In this document: piece by piece, positions 50,341-59,329 of the stretch | Position numbering within the stretch: position 1 is the stretch's first letter | How the letters are laid out: each line of letters opens with the position of its first letter | NCBI RefSeq assembly: GCF_042485795.1 | Contig: NZ_CP169368.1 | Span: forward strand, 1,736,001 to 1,800,000 | Direction of reading: 5' to 3' | Origin: Lonepinella sp042485795 | GTDB lineage: Bacteria > Pseudomonadota > Gammaproteobacteria > Enterobacterales > Pasteurellaceae | DNA: 64,000 bases | The notes under the pieces: generated by a model | Database searches by the model: none | What the model saw: only the letters and a program-made list of their open reading frames with translations | What the model was told of the DNA's origin: nothing | Made by a program: the position numbers and the translations under genes

Positions 50341-50625
50341 ATGGAATACTATGTTATTTTTGCCCAAGACAAACCTAACACATTAGAAAAACGTTTAGCC
50401 GCTCGTCCTGATCATTTGGCTCGTCTTGAACAATTAAAAGCTGAAGATCGACTACTAACTGCCGGACCACACCCAAATTTAGAAGCTAAAGGCATGACTG
50501 GTTCAACGGTTATTGCAAAATTTGAATCTTTTGAGCAAGCAAAACAATGGGCAAATGAAGATCCTTATGTACAAGCAGATGTGTATGCCGAAGTGATCGT
50601 TAAACCATTTAAAAGAGTCTTTTAA
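50341..50625 (+). CDS. yciI: YciI-like protein
   Basis: A 94-residue ferredoxin-like-fold protein of the YCII family. It starts MEYYVIFAQDKPNTLEKRLAARPDHLARLEQL, with the conserved His (RPDHL, near residue 24) and Asp (NEDPYVQADVY, near 77) proposed as active-site residues. An AGGAG ribosome site precedes it. The enzymatic reaction of YciI itself is unknown; the H. influenzae homologue has a known structure. Confidence 0.92.
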   Translation: MEYYVIFAQDKPNTLEKRLAARPDHLARLEQLKAEDRLLTAGPHPNLEAKGMTGSTVIAKFESFEQAKQWANEDPYVQADVYAEVIVKPFKRVF

Positions 50626-50686
50626 TTAAACCTGACAAATAGGGTTTTCTCTTAGAAAATCCTATTTTCTATTTTTATACAACCTT

Positions 50687-52621
50687 ATGCGATTATTTGT
50701 AGCGGAAAAACCCAGCCTTGCCCGAGCTATTGCGGATATTTTACCTAAGCCACATCAACGTGGTGAGGGTTTTATTCGTTGTGGTGAGAATGACTACGTT
50801 ACATGGTGTGTAGGACATTTATTAGAGCAAGCTGAACCTGATAGTTACAATCCTGACTATAAACAATGGCGTTTAGAACATTTACCGATTGTCCCTGAAA
50901 AATGGCAATTAGTACCTCGTAAAGAGGTTGCGAAGCAATTAAAAATTGTCGAAAAACTGATTCATCAAGCAGATATTTTAATTAACGCAGGCGACCCAGA
51001 TCGAGAAGGGCAATTATTGGTTGATGAAGTTTTCAATTATGCTCATTTACCTATAGAAAAGGTAGAACAAATTCAACGTTGTTTAATTAGTGATTTAAAC
51101 CCAAGTGCGGTAGAAAAAGCAGTAAAAAAATTGCAACCTAATCGTGATTTTATACCACTTGCCACTTCAGCTTTAGCAAGAGCAAGAGCCGATTGGTTAT
51201 ACGGGATCAATATGACCCGAGCTTATACCATTCGTGGACGGCAAGCAGGTTATAATGGCGTACTTTCCGTAGGACGAGTACAAACACCAGTATTAGGATT
51301 AATCGTTCGCCGTGATTTAGAAATTGAACATTTCCAACCCAAGGATTTTTTTGAAGTACTGGCTCATATTGCTCACGATGAAAAAACTGAGCCTAATTTC
51401 ACCGCACTTTGGCAACCAAGCAAGGCTTGTGAAGATTATCAAGATGATGATGGTCGTGTACTGTCCAAAGGATTAGCCGAAAATGTGGTGAAACGTATTT
51501 ATCAGCAACCAGCGGAAGTCACTGCTTATGAAGATAAACGTGAAAAAGAAACTGCACCTCTACCCTATTCCCTTTCAGCTTTGCAAATTGATGGCGCTAA
51601 ACGCTTTGGCATATCCGCTCAGGAAGTGCTAGATACCTGTCAAGATTTATATGAGAAGCACAAAATTATTACCTATCCACGCTCCGATTGTCGTTATTTA
51701 CCCAACGAGCATTTTGCCGATCGAACCAAAGTCATACAAGCCATTGCGACCCATTGTTCAGATTACCAGAACTTACCCAGTACGGTAAATTTAGAGCAAA
51801 AAAATCGCTGTTGGAATGATAAAAAAGTAGAAGCTCACCACGCTATTATTCCAACGGCAAAAAATCGTCCTGTTAGCTTAAATCTAAGAGAACAACAGAT
51901 TTATCAACTTATTGCTCGTCAATATTTAATGCAATTTTGCCCAGATGCAGAATATCGTAAAAGTAAAATTACCTTAACTATTGCTGGCGGTACCTTTATT
52001 GCTCAAGCACGTAATTTACAAATTGCAGGCTGGAAAGAATTAATTGGCAAAGAAGATGAAGAAGAACAAGTCGCTCCACCATTGCCAGTAGTGAAAAAAA
52101 GGCAAATTCTTTTTTGTCATCAGGGTGAAATTGTCAGTAAAAAAACGCAACCTCCAAAACCCTTTACTGATGCGACGTTGCTTTCAGCCATGACAGGAAT
52201 TGCACGTTTTGTACAAGATAAAGAATTAAAAAAAATCCTCAGAGAAACCGATGGACTAGGCACAGAAGCAACTCGAGCAGGCATTATCGAATTATTGTTT
52301 AAACGTGGCTTCTTAGTAAAAAAAGGCAAAAATATTCATAGTACAGAAACGGGACGAATTTTAATTCAAGCACTACCCGATATTGCCACACAACCTGATA
52401 TGACAGCTCAATGGGAATCACAATTAACTGGTATAAGCAAAAAAGAAACAAATTATCAACACTTTATGTGGCAACTAACCCAAATGTTACCCGACTTGGT
52501 ACATTACGTTAATTTCTCGGCATTACGTAAATTAAGCACTGTTTCACTAGCCCAACCCAAATTGAACAAAGCAAAAACCAAAAGTAATGATAAAAGCAAA
52601 AGTGCGGTGATTTCCGACTAG
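50687..52621 (+). CDS. topB: DNA topoisomerase III
   Basis: A 644-residue type IA topoisomerase that decatenates DNA and resolves replication intermediates. The Toprim domain begins RLFVAEKPSLARAIADILP and contains GDPDREGQLL (about residue 104); the catalytic Tyr is in ITYPRSDCRYL (about residue 329). The C-terminal tail is short, Lys-rich and without zinc fingers, as in TopB. The final codons contain an uptake signal (near 52600). It lies upstream of secG. Confidence 0.96.
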   Translation: MRLFVAEKPSLARAIADILPKPHQRGEGFIRCGENDYVTWCVGHLLEQAEPDSYNPDYKQWRLEHLPIVPEKWQLVPRKEVAKQLKIVEKLIHQADILINAGDPDREGQLLVDEVFNYAHLPIEKVEQIQRCLISDLNPSAVEKAVKKLQPNRDFIPLATSALARARADWLYGINMTRAYTIRGRQAGYNGVLSVGRVQTPVLGLIVRRDLEIEHFQPKDFFEVLAHIAHDEKTEPNFTALWQPSKACEDYQDDDGRVLSKGLAENVVKRIYQQPAEVTAYEDKREKETAPLPYSLSALQIDGAKRFGISAQEVLDTCQDLYEKHKIITYPRSDCRYLPNEHFADRTKVIQAIATHCSDYQNLPSTVNLEQKNRCWNDKKVEAHHAIIPTAKNRPVSLNLREQQIYQLIARQYLMQFCPDAEYRKSKITLTIAGGTFIAQARNLQIAGWKELIGKEDEEEQVAPPLPVVKKRQILFCHQGEIVSKKTQPPKPFTDATLLSAMTGIARFVQDKELKKILRETDGLGTEATRAGIIELLFKRGFLVKKGKNIHSTETGRILIQALPDIATQPDMTAQWESQLTGISKKETNYQHFMWQLTQMLPDLVHYVNFSALRKLSTVSLAQPKLNKAKTKSNDKSKSAVISD

Positions 52622-52722
52622 ATTTTCATCAAGCAAACAAAAATTCCTTGATTAAACACTGAATATTCGGTAATATCCAAACGTTTTTCAGATTATAACC
52701 TTACAGCAGAGAAGATTTCACA

Positions 52723-53067
52723 ATGTATAACGCATTATTATTTATTTACCTTATCGTGTCCGTAGTAATGATCGGCTTTATCCTTATTCAACAAGGAAAA
52801 GGTGCAGATGCTGGAGCATCATTTGGTGGCGGAGCATCAGGTACAGTATTCGGTTCTGCTGGGTCAAGCAACTTTTTATCTCGTACAACGGCTGTTTTAG
52901 CCATTATTTTCTTTGCTTCAAGCATTGTGCTTGGTAACTTAAATTCTCACCATGGCAAAGTGCAAGAAGGTAAATTTGATGATTTATCACAAGCAGCTCA
53001 ACAGTTAGAACAACAAAAACCTGTTGCTCCAGTAGAAAATAAAAACGCAGATATTCCTCAAAACTAA
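52723..53067 (+). CDS. secG: SecG preprotein translocase subunit
   Basis: A 114-residue SecG, a small partner of SecYE. There are two transmembrane helices (about residues 3-22 and 54-73) separated by the conserved LIQQGKGADAGASFGGGASGTVFGSAGSSNFLSRTT loop, then a polar Gln-rich tail. It is followed by tRNA-Leu(GAG), as in E. coli secG-leuU. Confidence 0.95.
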   Translation: MYNALLFIYLIVSVVMIGFILIQQGKGADAGASFGGGASGTVFGSAGSSNFLSRTTAVLAIIFFASSIVLGNLNSHHGKVQEGKFDDLSQAAQQLEQQKPVAPVENKNADIPQN

Positions 53068-53087
53068 AAATTAACCTCATTTAATAT

Positions 53088-53172
53088 GCGATCGTGGTGG
53101 AATTGGTAGACACGCTATCTTGAGGGGGTAGTGCTTCACGGCGTGAGGGTTCAAGTCCCTCCGATCGCACCA
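53088..53172 (+). tRNA. tRNA-Leu (GAG)
   Basis: An 85-base tRNA with a long variable arm and encoded CCA. Acceptor GCGATCG pairs with CGATCGC, the anticodon loop TTGAGGG gives GAG, and GGTTCAAGTCC forms the T arm. Directly downstream of secG and followed by a terminator. Confidence 0.96.
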
Positions 53173-53180
53173 AGTTGATA

Positions 53181-53209
53181 AAAAAGACTGTTTGAAACAG
53201 TCTTTTTTA
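53181..53209 (+). terminator. Rho-independent terminator after tRNA-Leu
   Basis: AAAAAGACTG and CAGTCTTTTT, with TTTGAAA between them, form a strong hairpin followed by T. It ends the secG-tRNA-Leu transcript. Confidence 0.87.
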
Positions 53210-53285
53210 TTGCCAATAATATTCTGACATAAGATTTATACTGTGTTAAAAAAGTAGAATATTCCTTAGATAATACATAAAAAAA

Positions 53286-53306
53286 GACCAACTCTACGAG
53301 TTGGTC
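53286..53306 (-). terminator. Rho-independent terminator of cysK
   Basis: GACCAACTC-TAC-GAGTTGGTC is a perfect 9-bp stem with a three-base loop. On the minus strand it is followed by a T-rich run. Confidence 0.85.
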
Positions 53307-53348
53307 AACACTATCTACTTTTATATTATTTTTATAGGGGATTTGGAA

Positions 53349-54296
53349 CTATGCTTCTACACCTTCAAATAAAGCAGTGCTTAAATAACGCTCAGAAGCA
53401 GATGGTAAAATAACTACAATTAACTTATCCACAAATTCAGGTAATTTTGCGATACGCTCTGCTGCCGCCACTGCAGCACCTGAAGAAATACCCGCTAAAA
53501 TACCTTCTTCTGCCATTAAACGGCGAGCGGTAGCAATCGCGGTTTCACTATCCACACACTCTACGCGATCAACTAAATCAAGATCTAAGTTTTTCGGGAT
53601 AAAACCTGCACCAATGCCTTGAATCTTATGTGGACCTGGTTTTACCTCTTCGCCATTTAAGGTTTGAGTAATGACTGGACTTTCGGCTGGTTCAACAGCT
53701 ACAGAAGTAATAGCCTTACCTTGATCTAATTTAATATAGCGACTAATCCCTGTAATCGTACCACCAGTACCTACACCTGCCACAATCACATCAACTTTTC
53801 CCTCAGTACCATTCCAAATTTCAGGACCTGTAGTTTGTTGGTGAATCGCTGGATTAGCTGGATTTTCAAATTGCTTTAACATGATATAACGATTTGGATC
53901 GCTTGCTACGATTTCTTCAGCTTTGGCGATCGCACCTTTCATACCTTTTGCACCCTCGGTTAAAACTAAATTAACACCAAGTCCACGTAATAAACGTTTA
54001 CGTTCCGTACTCATGGTTTCTGGCATAGTTAAGGTGATTTTATAACCACGTGCTGCTGCCACATAGGCTAAGGCAATGCCAGTATTACCACTGGTTGCAT
54101 CAACAATTTCTTTATCTTTAGTTAACACACCATCTTTTTCCGCTTGCCACACCATATTCGCACCAATACGGCATTTTACGCTAAAACTTGGGTTACGCCC
54201 CTCTACTTTTACCACGATATTACCATTACCAAAATGGTTTAAACGGACTAATGGCGTGTTGCCAATAGAATAAGAATTATCCGCAAAAATAGTCAT
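53349..54296 (-). CDS. cysK: Cysteine synthase A
   Basis: A 315-residue PLP enzyme that makes cysteine from O-acetylserine and sulfide. The PLP lysine is K41 in NPSFSVKCRIG. DATSGNTGIALAYVAAARGY (about residue 67), GVGTGGTITGISRY (about 176) and the C-terminal VVILPSASERYLSTALF are family signatures. The last of these has SASERY where many homologues have SSGERY. It is a single gene with its own terminator. CysK also binds serine acetyltransferase and can activate contact-dependent toxins in other bacteria. Confidence 0.95.
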   Translation of the reverse strand: MTIFADNSYSIGNTPLVRLNHFGNGNIVVKVEGRNPSFSVKCRIGANMVWQAEKDGVLTKDKEIVDATSGNTGIALAYVAAARGYKITLTMPETMSTERKRLLRGLGVNLVLTEGAKGMKGAIAKAEEIVASDPNRYIMLKQFENPANPAIHQQTTGPEIWNGTEGKVDVIVAGVGTGGTITGISRYIKLDQGKAITSVAVEPAESPVITQTLNGEEVKPGPHKIQGIGAGFIPKNLDLDLVDRVECVDSETAIATARRLMAEEGILAGISSGAAVAAAERIAKLPEFVDKLIVVILPSASERYLSTALFEGVEA

Positions 54297-54407
54297 TATT
54301 TTCTCCTTAAAAGAATTGTTTTTGTTGTTGATGCTATTTGTAACATAATATTTAATAATGAAAAAATACCTATTTGTTCTATTTTATAACTAAATAGCAT
54401 TAAATAA

Positions 54408-55454
54408 TTAAGCTAGGTCCGATTTATTCGGTAAACGATCACTTAATAAAATTGCATAACGTTCTGTTGTTGGACTTGATTCCAATGCAATTTTCAATGC
54501 CATGGTTAATGGCACTGAAAGCAACATACCCACGGTTCCCAATAACCAACCCCAAAATAAAAGAGAAAGAAATACCACCAAGGTTGAAAGTCCTAATTTT
54601 TTCCCCATTATTTTAGGTTCAAGCACATTACCAATTGAAACATTAATAACAATCACACTAATAGTCACCACAAACCCTGTAGTAAATCCGTTCAATAAGA
54701 ATGCTTGTAAAATAATCGGCACAGCTGCAATAATAGAACCGATATTTGGAATATAATTAAACAAAAAACTCAAGGTTGCCCATAAAATAGCATATTGCAC
54801 TCCAGTAATCGTAAGCAATACCCATATTGCCACTCCTGTCAGCACGCTCATCATACTTTTCACGCCAAGATAGCCAATAATACTTTCTAATACACGTTCT
54901 AAATGATCTTCTTCGCCGTCCTGATTGTTAAATACAATGGCAAATTTATGTTTCGCAGTAGGTGCTTCTAACAACATAAAAATTACCACTAAAATTAAAA
55001 CAAACACATTTGATACCACATTAGAGAAATTCATTAATAAACTGCTTGCGAAATTCATCACCATACTGGGATCGAAATGTTTTACAATGGCATCTGGTTG
55101 CACAGAAAAAGGGATTTTCCATTTGTGTGCTAACACTTGCAAATCATTAATTCGCTCCATCATTAATGCTCGATATTGTGGAATTGATTTGGTAAATTCT
55201 TGTGCTGAACCATTAATCAACCCTAACAAAAAGAAAAATACCAGCAAGATTAACAATAAAAGTAACGTAATAGCTAACCAGTGCGGGACTTTTCTATTTG
55301 TCATAAACTTAATTATCGGTGAACAAATTATCGCTATAAATAGAGAGAGCAAGAAAGGAACGACAATTACCGAAGATACTTTTATCCCTGCCAGAATAAT
55401 TACCAACGCCGCACTAATAAAAATAAATTGATTTAAAGGATTGTTTTTTATCAT
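54408..55454 (-). CDS. TqsA-like AI-2E family transporter
   Basis: A 348-residue membrane protein of the AI-2E (PerM) family. About seven or eight hydrophobic segments, and the C-terminal NYIPNIGSIIAAVPIILQAFLLNGF and GLSTLVVFLSLLFWGWLLGTVGMLLSVPLT, match E. coli TqsA (YdgG), which is linked to autoinducer-2 export. Relatives also act as ion exchangers, so the substrate is uncertain. The ATG at 55454 fits better than a GTG three codons earlier. It starts 16 bases after the ORF6N/PLD-like gene, in the same direction. Confidence 0.87.
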   Translation of the reverse strand: MIKNNPLNQFIFISAALVIILAGIKVSSVIVVPFLLSLFIAIICSPIIKFMTNRKVPHWLAITLLLLLILLVFFFLLGLINGSAQEFTKSIPQYRALMMERINDLQVLAHKWKIPFSVQPDAIVKHFDPSMVMNFASSLLMNFSNVVSNVFVLILVVIFMLLEAPTAKHKFAIVFNNQDGEEDHLERVLESIIGYLGVKSMMSVLTGVAIWVLLTITGVQYAILWATLSFLFNYIPNIGSIIAAVPIILQAFLLNGFTTGFVVTISVIVINVSIGNVLEPKIMGKKLGLSTLVVFLSLLFWGWLLGTVGMLLSVPLTMALKIALESSPTTERYAILLSDRLPNKSDLA

Positions 55455-55470
55455 AAAATTCACCGCAGTT

Positions 55471-56499
55471 TTATTTTAAAATAAGATCTGGATTCGCAAA
55501 TAGTTTACCGATCATGCCAGTATAAACCTGTCTATCCATCACTTCTGAAATACTAGTAATTCTTTCACCAGCATCTTTAGAAGAGGCTCCACAATGATAA
55601 ACTTTGGCACTATCTGTATTCCAATCAATCATAATATATCTATCGTGAACTATGTTGCCTGTTTTCTTAAATTGAATACTGATATTTGGATATTCTCGGC
55701 AAAAATCTTGATATTCAACATTATGTAGCCCTTTCCCTACATTATCACTAAAAATTGTCACTTCTACACCCTTGCGAATATTCTTTAACAAAATCAAAGT
55801 CTTCACACCAATATAATTATCTACAATATAAATACGTTCATTGGCTGACGCATAAATATCTGAATAAGCAATATTGGCTTCAATGGGCTGACCATTTAGG
55901 AGTAAATACTCTAATTTCACCTGTGGTTGACTAAAATCAAAAATAAAAGGGGATAAATCTGATTTCTTCACCACATCCGTTAAACTATCGACAACCTGAG
56001 CTACCCTATTTTCCACTGTTCTCAATGATAATTTTAACTCTCTAATTTCTTTCGTATTTTCTGTGGTTTGCATAGAAAGTTGTAAAAATTCACGCTGTCC
56101 AATTAAGCCTTGATTTTCAACAATGTAATCTTTCATTTGTTTAAAAGTACGAATCAATGCCTTACTTTGCTGTACTGCCAAATCACCTTTGAGTACGGTC
56201 ATCAACATATAGATGCCCTGTTCAGTGAAAGCATAAGGCAAATACCTCATTCCACCCCAACTTGAGGTCGCATTTTGCGACCTCAAACAGATTTTCCATT
56301 CATCATCAGCTAATTGAAACATGAAATCTTCTGCATCAAACTTTTCAAGATTTCGCTTGACCTGCTCATTAAATCTTTTAGTTTCATAGCCATACAATTC
56401 CGCAAGTTCAAAATCAAGCATCACTTTTTGCCCACGAATGTGATAAATTTTTTCATTAATCAACTCTTGATTGATTAGAATGATATTTTTGCTCTCCAT
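55471..56499 (-). CDS. ORF6N-domain protein with C-terminal PLD-like domain
   Basis: A 342-residue protein. The N-terminal 100 residues form an ORF6N (KilA-N-like) domain: YHIRGQKVMLDFELAELYGYETKRFNEQVKRN, then DFMFQLADDEW and RYLPYAFTEQGIYMLMTVL, usually found in phage antirepressors. A short coiled coil follows (about 140-180). The C-terminal part (about 205-335) looks like a phospholipase D/nuclease-like domain. It has NERIYIVDNYIGVKTLILLKNI, VEVTIFSDN and a motif HDRYIMID followed by GASSKDAG, resembling the HxKx4D...GxS pattern with Arg for Lys. The gene sits between glnB and the transporter, in a tight run of core genes. Function unknown: possible DNA-binding nuclease, defence factor or relic of phage. 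Confidence 0.72.
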   Translation of the reverse strand: MESKNIILINQELINEKIYHIRGQKVMLDFELAELYGYETKRFNEQVKRNLEKFDAEDFMFQLADDEWKICLRSQNATSSWGGMRYLPYAFTEQGIYMLMTVLKGDLAVQQSKALIRTFKQMKDYIVENQGLIGQREFLQLSMQTTENTKEIRELKLSLRTVENRVAQVVDSLTDVVKKSDLSPFIFDFSQPQVKLEYLLLNGQPIEANIAYSDIYASANERIYIVDNYIGVKTLILLKNIRKGVEVTIFSDNVGKGLHNVEYQDFCREYPNISIQFKKTGNIVHDRYIMIDWNTDSAKVYHCGASSKDAGERITSISEVMDRQVYTGMIGKLFANPDLILK

Positions 56500-56521
56500 T
56501 TGCTTCCCTATTATTTAGCGA

Positions 56522-56860
56522 CTAAATCGCTTCTTCATTTTCTTCACCCGTTCGAATCCGAATTACCCGAGCTACGTCATACACAAAGATTTTACCATCA
56601 CCAATTTTGCCAGTTTGTGCTGTATCTACAATGGCATCAATACATTGATCAACCACGTCATCAGGTATCACAATTTCTAATTTAACTTTAGGTAAAAAAT
56701 CCACTGCATACTCTGCACCACGGTATAATTCCGTATGCCCTTTTTGGCGACCAAAACCTCGTACTTCGGTAACGGTCATTCCCGTAATACCAATATCAGA
56801 TAAGGATTCACGTACATCGTCTAATTTAAAGGGTTTAATAATTGCCTCAATTTTTTTCAT
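56522..56860 (-). CDS. glnB: Nitrogen regulatory protein P-II
   Basis: A 112-residue P-II trimer subunit that senses 2-oxoglutarate, ATP/ADP and glutamine status. The T-loop is intact with the uridylylated tyrosine Y51 (GHTELYRGAEYAVDF), and the C-terminal VFVYDVARVIRIRTGEENEEAI is conserved. It lies 10 bases after mog and 22 bases before the ORF6N gene. Confidence 0.95.
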   Translation of the reverse strand: MKKIEAIIKPFKLDDVRESLSDIGITGMTVTEVRGFGRQKGHTELYRGAEYAVDFLPKVKLEIVIPDDVVDQCIDAIVDTAQTGKIGDGKIFVYDVARVIRIRTGEENEEAI

Positions 56861-56869
56861 ATTTAACTC

Positions 56870-57460
56870 CTATTTTCTAGCAGATTTCGGGCGAAAACTT
56901 TCAATTATTTTTGGGTTAGTATCAATATAAATACCATCGATCAGTTGTAAACAATAAGGTACTGCGGCAAAAATACCTTTTACTAGTACGTTGCCACTTT
57001 CATCTTTCACCCCCTCTAAGGTTTCTTTAATTGCTTTCGGCTGCCCTGGTAAATTTAAAATTAAACTATTTTTACGAATGACCCCCACTTGGCGAGAAAG
57101 AATTGCTGTCGGCACGAAATGCAAACTTACTTGACGCATTTGCTCACCAAACCCTGGCATTTCACGATCGGCAATGGCTAATGTGGCATCGGGTGTCACA
57201 TCTCGTTTAGCTGGTCCAGTTCCGCCTGTGGTTAACACTAAATGGCATTGTTGCTCATCTACCAATTCAATTAAGGTCTGTTCAATTTTATCCTGCTCAT
57301 CAGGAATTAAACGTGTTTCTAGCTGGAATTTATCTACTAGGGCATTTTCTAACCAAGCGGTTAATTCTGGAATCCCCTGATCTTGATAAACTCCTTGAAA
57401 AGCACGATCTGACACTGAAACTAAACCAATTTTTAAGATTTTCTGATTAACTGCGGTCAT
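56870..57460 (-). CDS. mog: Molybdopterin adenylyltransferase
   Basis: A 196-residue MogA that adenylylates molybdopterin before molybdenum insertion. VSVSDRAFQGVYQDQGIPEL (about residue 15), LVLTTGGTGPAKRDVTPDATL (about 75) and LNLPGQPKAIKETLEG are family signatures, with the catalytic aspartates in DVTPD and SVSDRA. It starts about 14 bases after rnhB in a leftward run. Confidence 0.93.
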   Translation of the reverse strand: MTAVNQKILKIGLVSVSDRAFQGVYQDQGIPELTAWLENALVDKFQLETRLIPDEQDKIEQTLIELVDEQQCHLVLTTGGTGPAKRDVTPDATLAIADREMPGFGEQMRQVSLHFVPTAILSRQVGVIRKNSLILNLPGQPKAIKETLEGVKDESGNVLVKGIFAAVPYCLQLIDGIYIDTNPKIIESFRPKSARK

Positions 57461-57473
57461 TTTTTTCCTTAAA

Positions 57474-58076
57474 TTAAGGTATATTATTCATGAGAATTTT
57501 ACGTACAGGAGCAAAACTACGGCGGTGTTGTGGCAACACACCAAACTCGGCTAATTTTTCTAAATGTACTTTGGTTGGATAGCCTTTATGTTTGGCAAAT
57601 TCATATTGTGGAAATTGTTGATCTAATTCTAACATTTCTTGATCACGGGCTACTTTGGCTAAAATAGACGCTGCACTGATTTCAGCAACTTTACTATCGC
57701 CTTTTACCACCGCTTGAGCAGGCATAGGCAAATCTGGAATTCGATTACCATCCACCAACACAAAGTGCGGTTGAATTTTCAGTGATTTTACCGCTCGTTG
57801 CATAGCTAACATGGTGGCATGCAAAATATTTAGTTCATCAATTTCCTCGGGTTCTGCACGACCTAGCGACCAAGCTAATGCTTTTTGTTTAATTTCTTCA
57901 GCTAATAATACACGTTTTTTCTCACTCAGTTTTTTACTATCAGCGAAGCCCTTAATAGGATGATGAGGATCTAAAATCACCGCAGCAGTAACAACAGCCC
58001 CCACCAGAGGTCCACGCCCCACTTCATCTACACCAGCAATGAATGCAAATCCTTGCGGATATTCAAAATCTGACAT
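57474..58076 (-). CDS. rnhB: Ribonuclease HII
   Basis: A 200-residue type 2 RNase H that removes ribonucleotides misincorporated in DNA. The DEDD residues are visible in AGVDEVGRGPLVGAVVTAAV (D16, E17 region), VLVDGNRIPDLP and AASILAKVARDQEM. Its ATG lies just after the lpxB stop (TAATCATG), which indicates translational coupling. An uptake signal lies near 57762. Last gene of the lipid A / envelope operon, before mog. Confidence 0.95.
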   Translation of the reverse strand: MSDFEYPQGFAFIAGVDEVGRGPLVGAVVTAAVILDPHHPIKGFADSKKLSEKKRVLLAEEIKQKALAWSLGRAEPEEIDELNILHATMLAMQRAVKSLKIQPHFVLVDGNRIPDLPMPAQAVVKGDSKVAEISAASILAKVARDQEMLELDQQFPQYEFAKHKGYPTKVHLEKLAEFGVLPQHRRSFAPVRKILMNNIP

Positions 58077-58078
58077 GA

Positions 58079-59263
58079 TTATTTTCCCTCGAGTAAATCA
58101 ACCACAGCTTGTGCTGCTTGGCTATCGGCATCACATTGAATAAATTGATGTAGTTCAGTAAAACGCTGAATTAAAACTTGACGATTTTGCACCGCACTTT
58201 CGGTTTGGTCTAAATAAACCGATAATTTTTCTGCTAATTTTTCAGGGGTACAATCCTCTTGTATCATTTCTGGCACCAACATTTCATTCGCTAACAGATT
58301 AGGCAAGGAAATATACGGTGTTTTCACTAAGCGTTTGGCTAAAAAATAAGTGAGTGGTTTCATTCGATAACCTACTACCATAGGTGATTTGCACAGCATA
58401 CATTCTAATGCAGCTGTACCTGATGCAAGTAAAGTCGCTTGTGCGATCATCATGGCTTGGCGAGCTTTACCATCCAAGATAATCACATCAAGTTCAGGTG
58501 CAACTTGAGCCTTAATTCGTTCAAATTGATCACGGCGTTTTTCACTTACTAAAGGCACTAAAAATTGCAAATTAGGATATTGCTGTCTTAACAATACTGC
58601 TGTTTTTAGAAAAGGTTCTGTGAGAAATTCAACTTCTGAACCACGACTTCCGACTAAAATCGCCATATATTGTTGTGTTGGATCGAGATTAAGGATCTGG
58701 CATACTTCGGTACGGTTTGGCTTTAAAGGAATCGCATCCGCCATGGTATGCCCAATAAAACGGCAAGGCACATTAAAGCGATCATAAAAGGCTTTCTCAA
58801 AAGGTAGAAAGGCAAGTACTAAATCGGTTGCTCGAACAATTTTGTAAATGCGATTTTGTCGCCACGCCCAAACCGATGGACTCACATAATGGATAGTTTT
58901 AATGCCCTGATTTTTTAGTTTTTCTTCTATATATAAATTAAACTCTGGAGAATCAATGCCAATAAAAATATCTGGCTTTTGGGCTAACAAGGTTTGTACG
59001 GTATTGTTGCGGATTTTTAATAATCTAGGCAGATGCTTTAAGATTTCTGCCAAGCCCATAACCGAAATTTCTTCCATATCAATCAGGCTTTCACAACCTT
59101 CAGCCAGCATATTTTTACCAGCAATTCCAATAAATTTAGCTTGTGGATAATGACTTCTTAAAGCTCGAATTAAACCCGCCCCAAGAATATCACCAGATAC
59201 TTCACCAGCCACGATAGCGATGGTTGGCGTAGTTAAAGCAAGATTTTCTATTTGATTTTCCAC
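58079..59263 (-). CDS. lpxB: Lipid A disaccharide synthase
   Basis: A 394-residue glycosyltransferase that joins two acylated glucosamines to form lipid A disaccharide. AGEVSGDILGAGLIRAL (about residue 19), HYVSPSVWAWRQNRI (about 127), VGSRGSEVEFL (about 205) and ASGTAALECMLCKSPMVVGYR (about 288) are family signatures. A peripheral inner-membrane enzyme. It is followed directly by rnhB; an uptake signal in its 3' part lies near 58192. Confidence 0.96.
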   Translation of the reverse strand: MENQIENLALTTPTIAIVAGEVSGDILGAGLIRALRSHYPQAKFIGIAGKNMLAEGCESLIDMEEISVMGLAEILKHLPRLLKIRNNTVQTLLAQKPDIFIGIDSPEFNLYIEEKLKNQGIKTIHYVSPSVWAWRQNRIYKIVRATDLVLAFLPFEKAFYDRFNVPCRFIGHTMADAIPLKPNRTEVCQILNLDPTQQYMAILVGSRGSEVEFLTEPFLKTAVLLRQQYPNLQFLVPLVSEKRRDQFERIKAQVAPELDVIILDGKARQAMMIAQATLLASGTAALECMLCKSPMVVGYRMKPLTYFLAKRLVKTPYISLPNLLANEMLVPEMIQEDCTPEKLAEKLSVYLDQTESAVQNRQVLIQRFTELHQFIQCDADSQAAQAVVDLLEGK

Positions 59264-59329
59264 TAGACTATCCTTTATAAAAAATCACCGCACTTTTCAA
59301 AAATGCGGTGTAAATTAATCAACTTTTTC

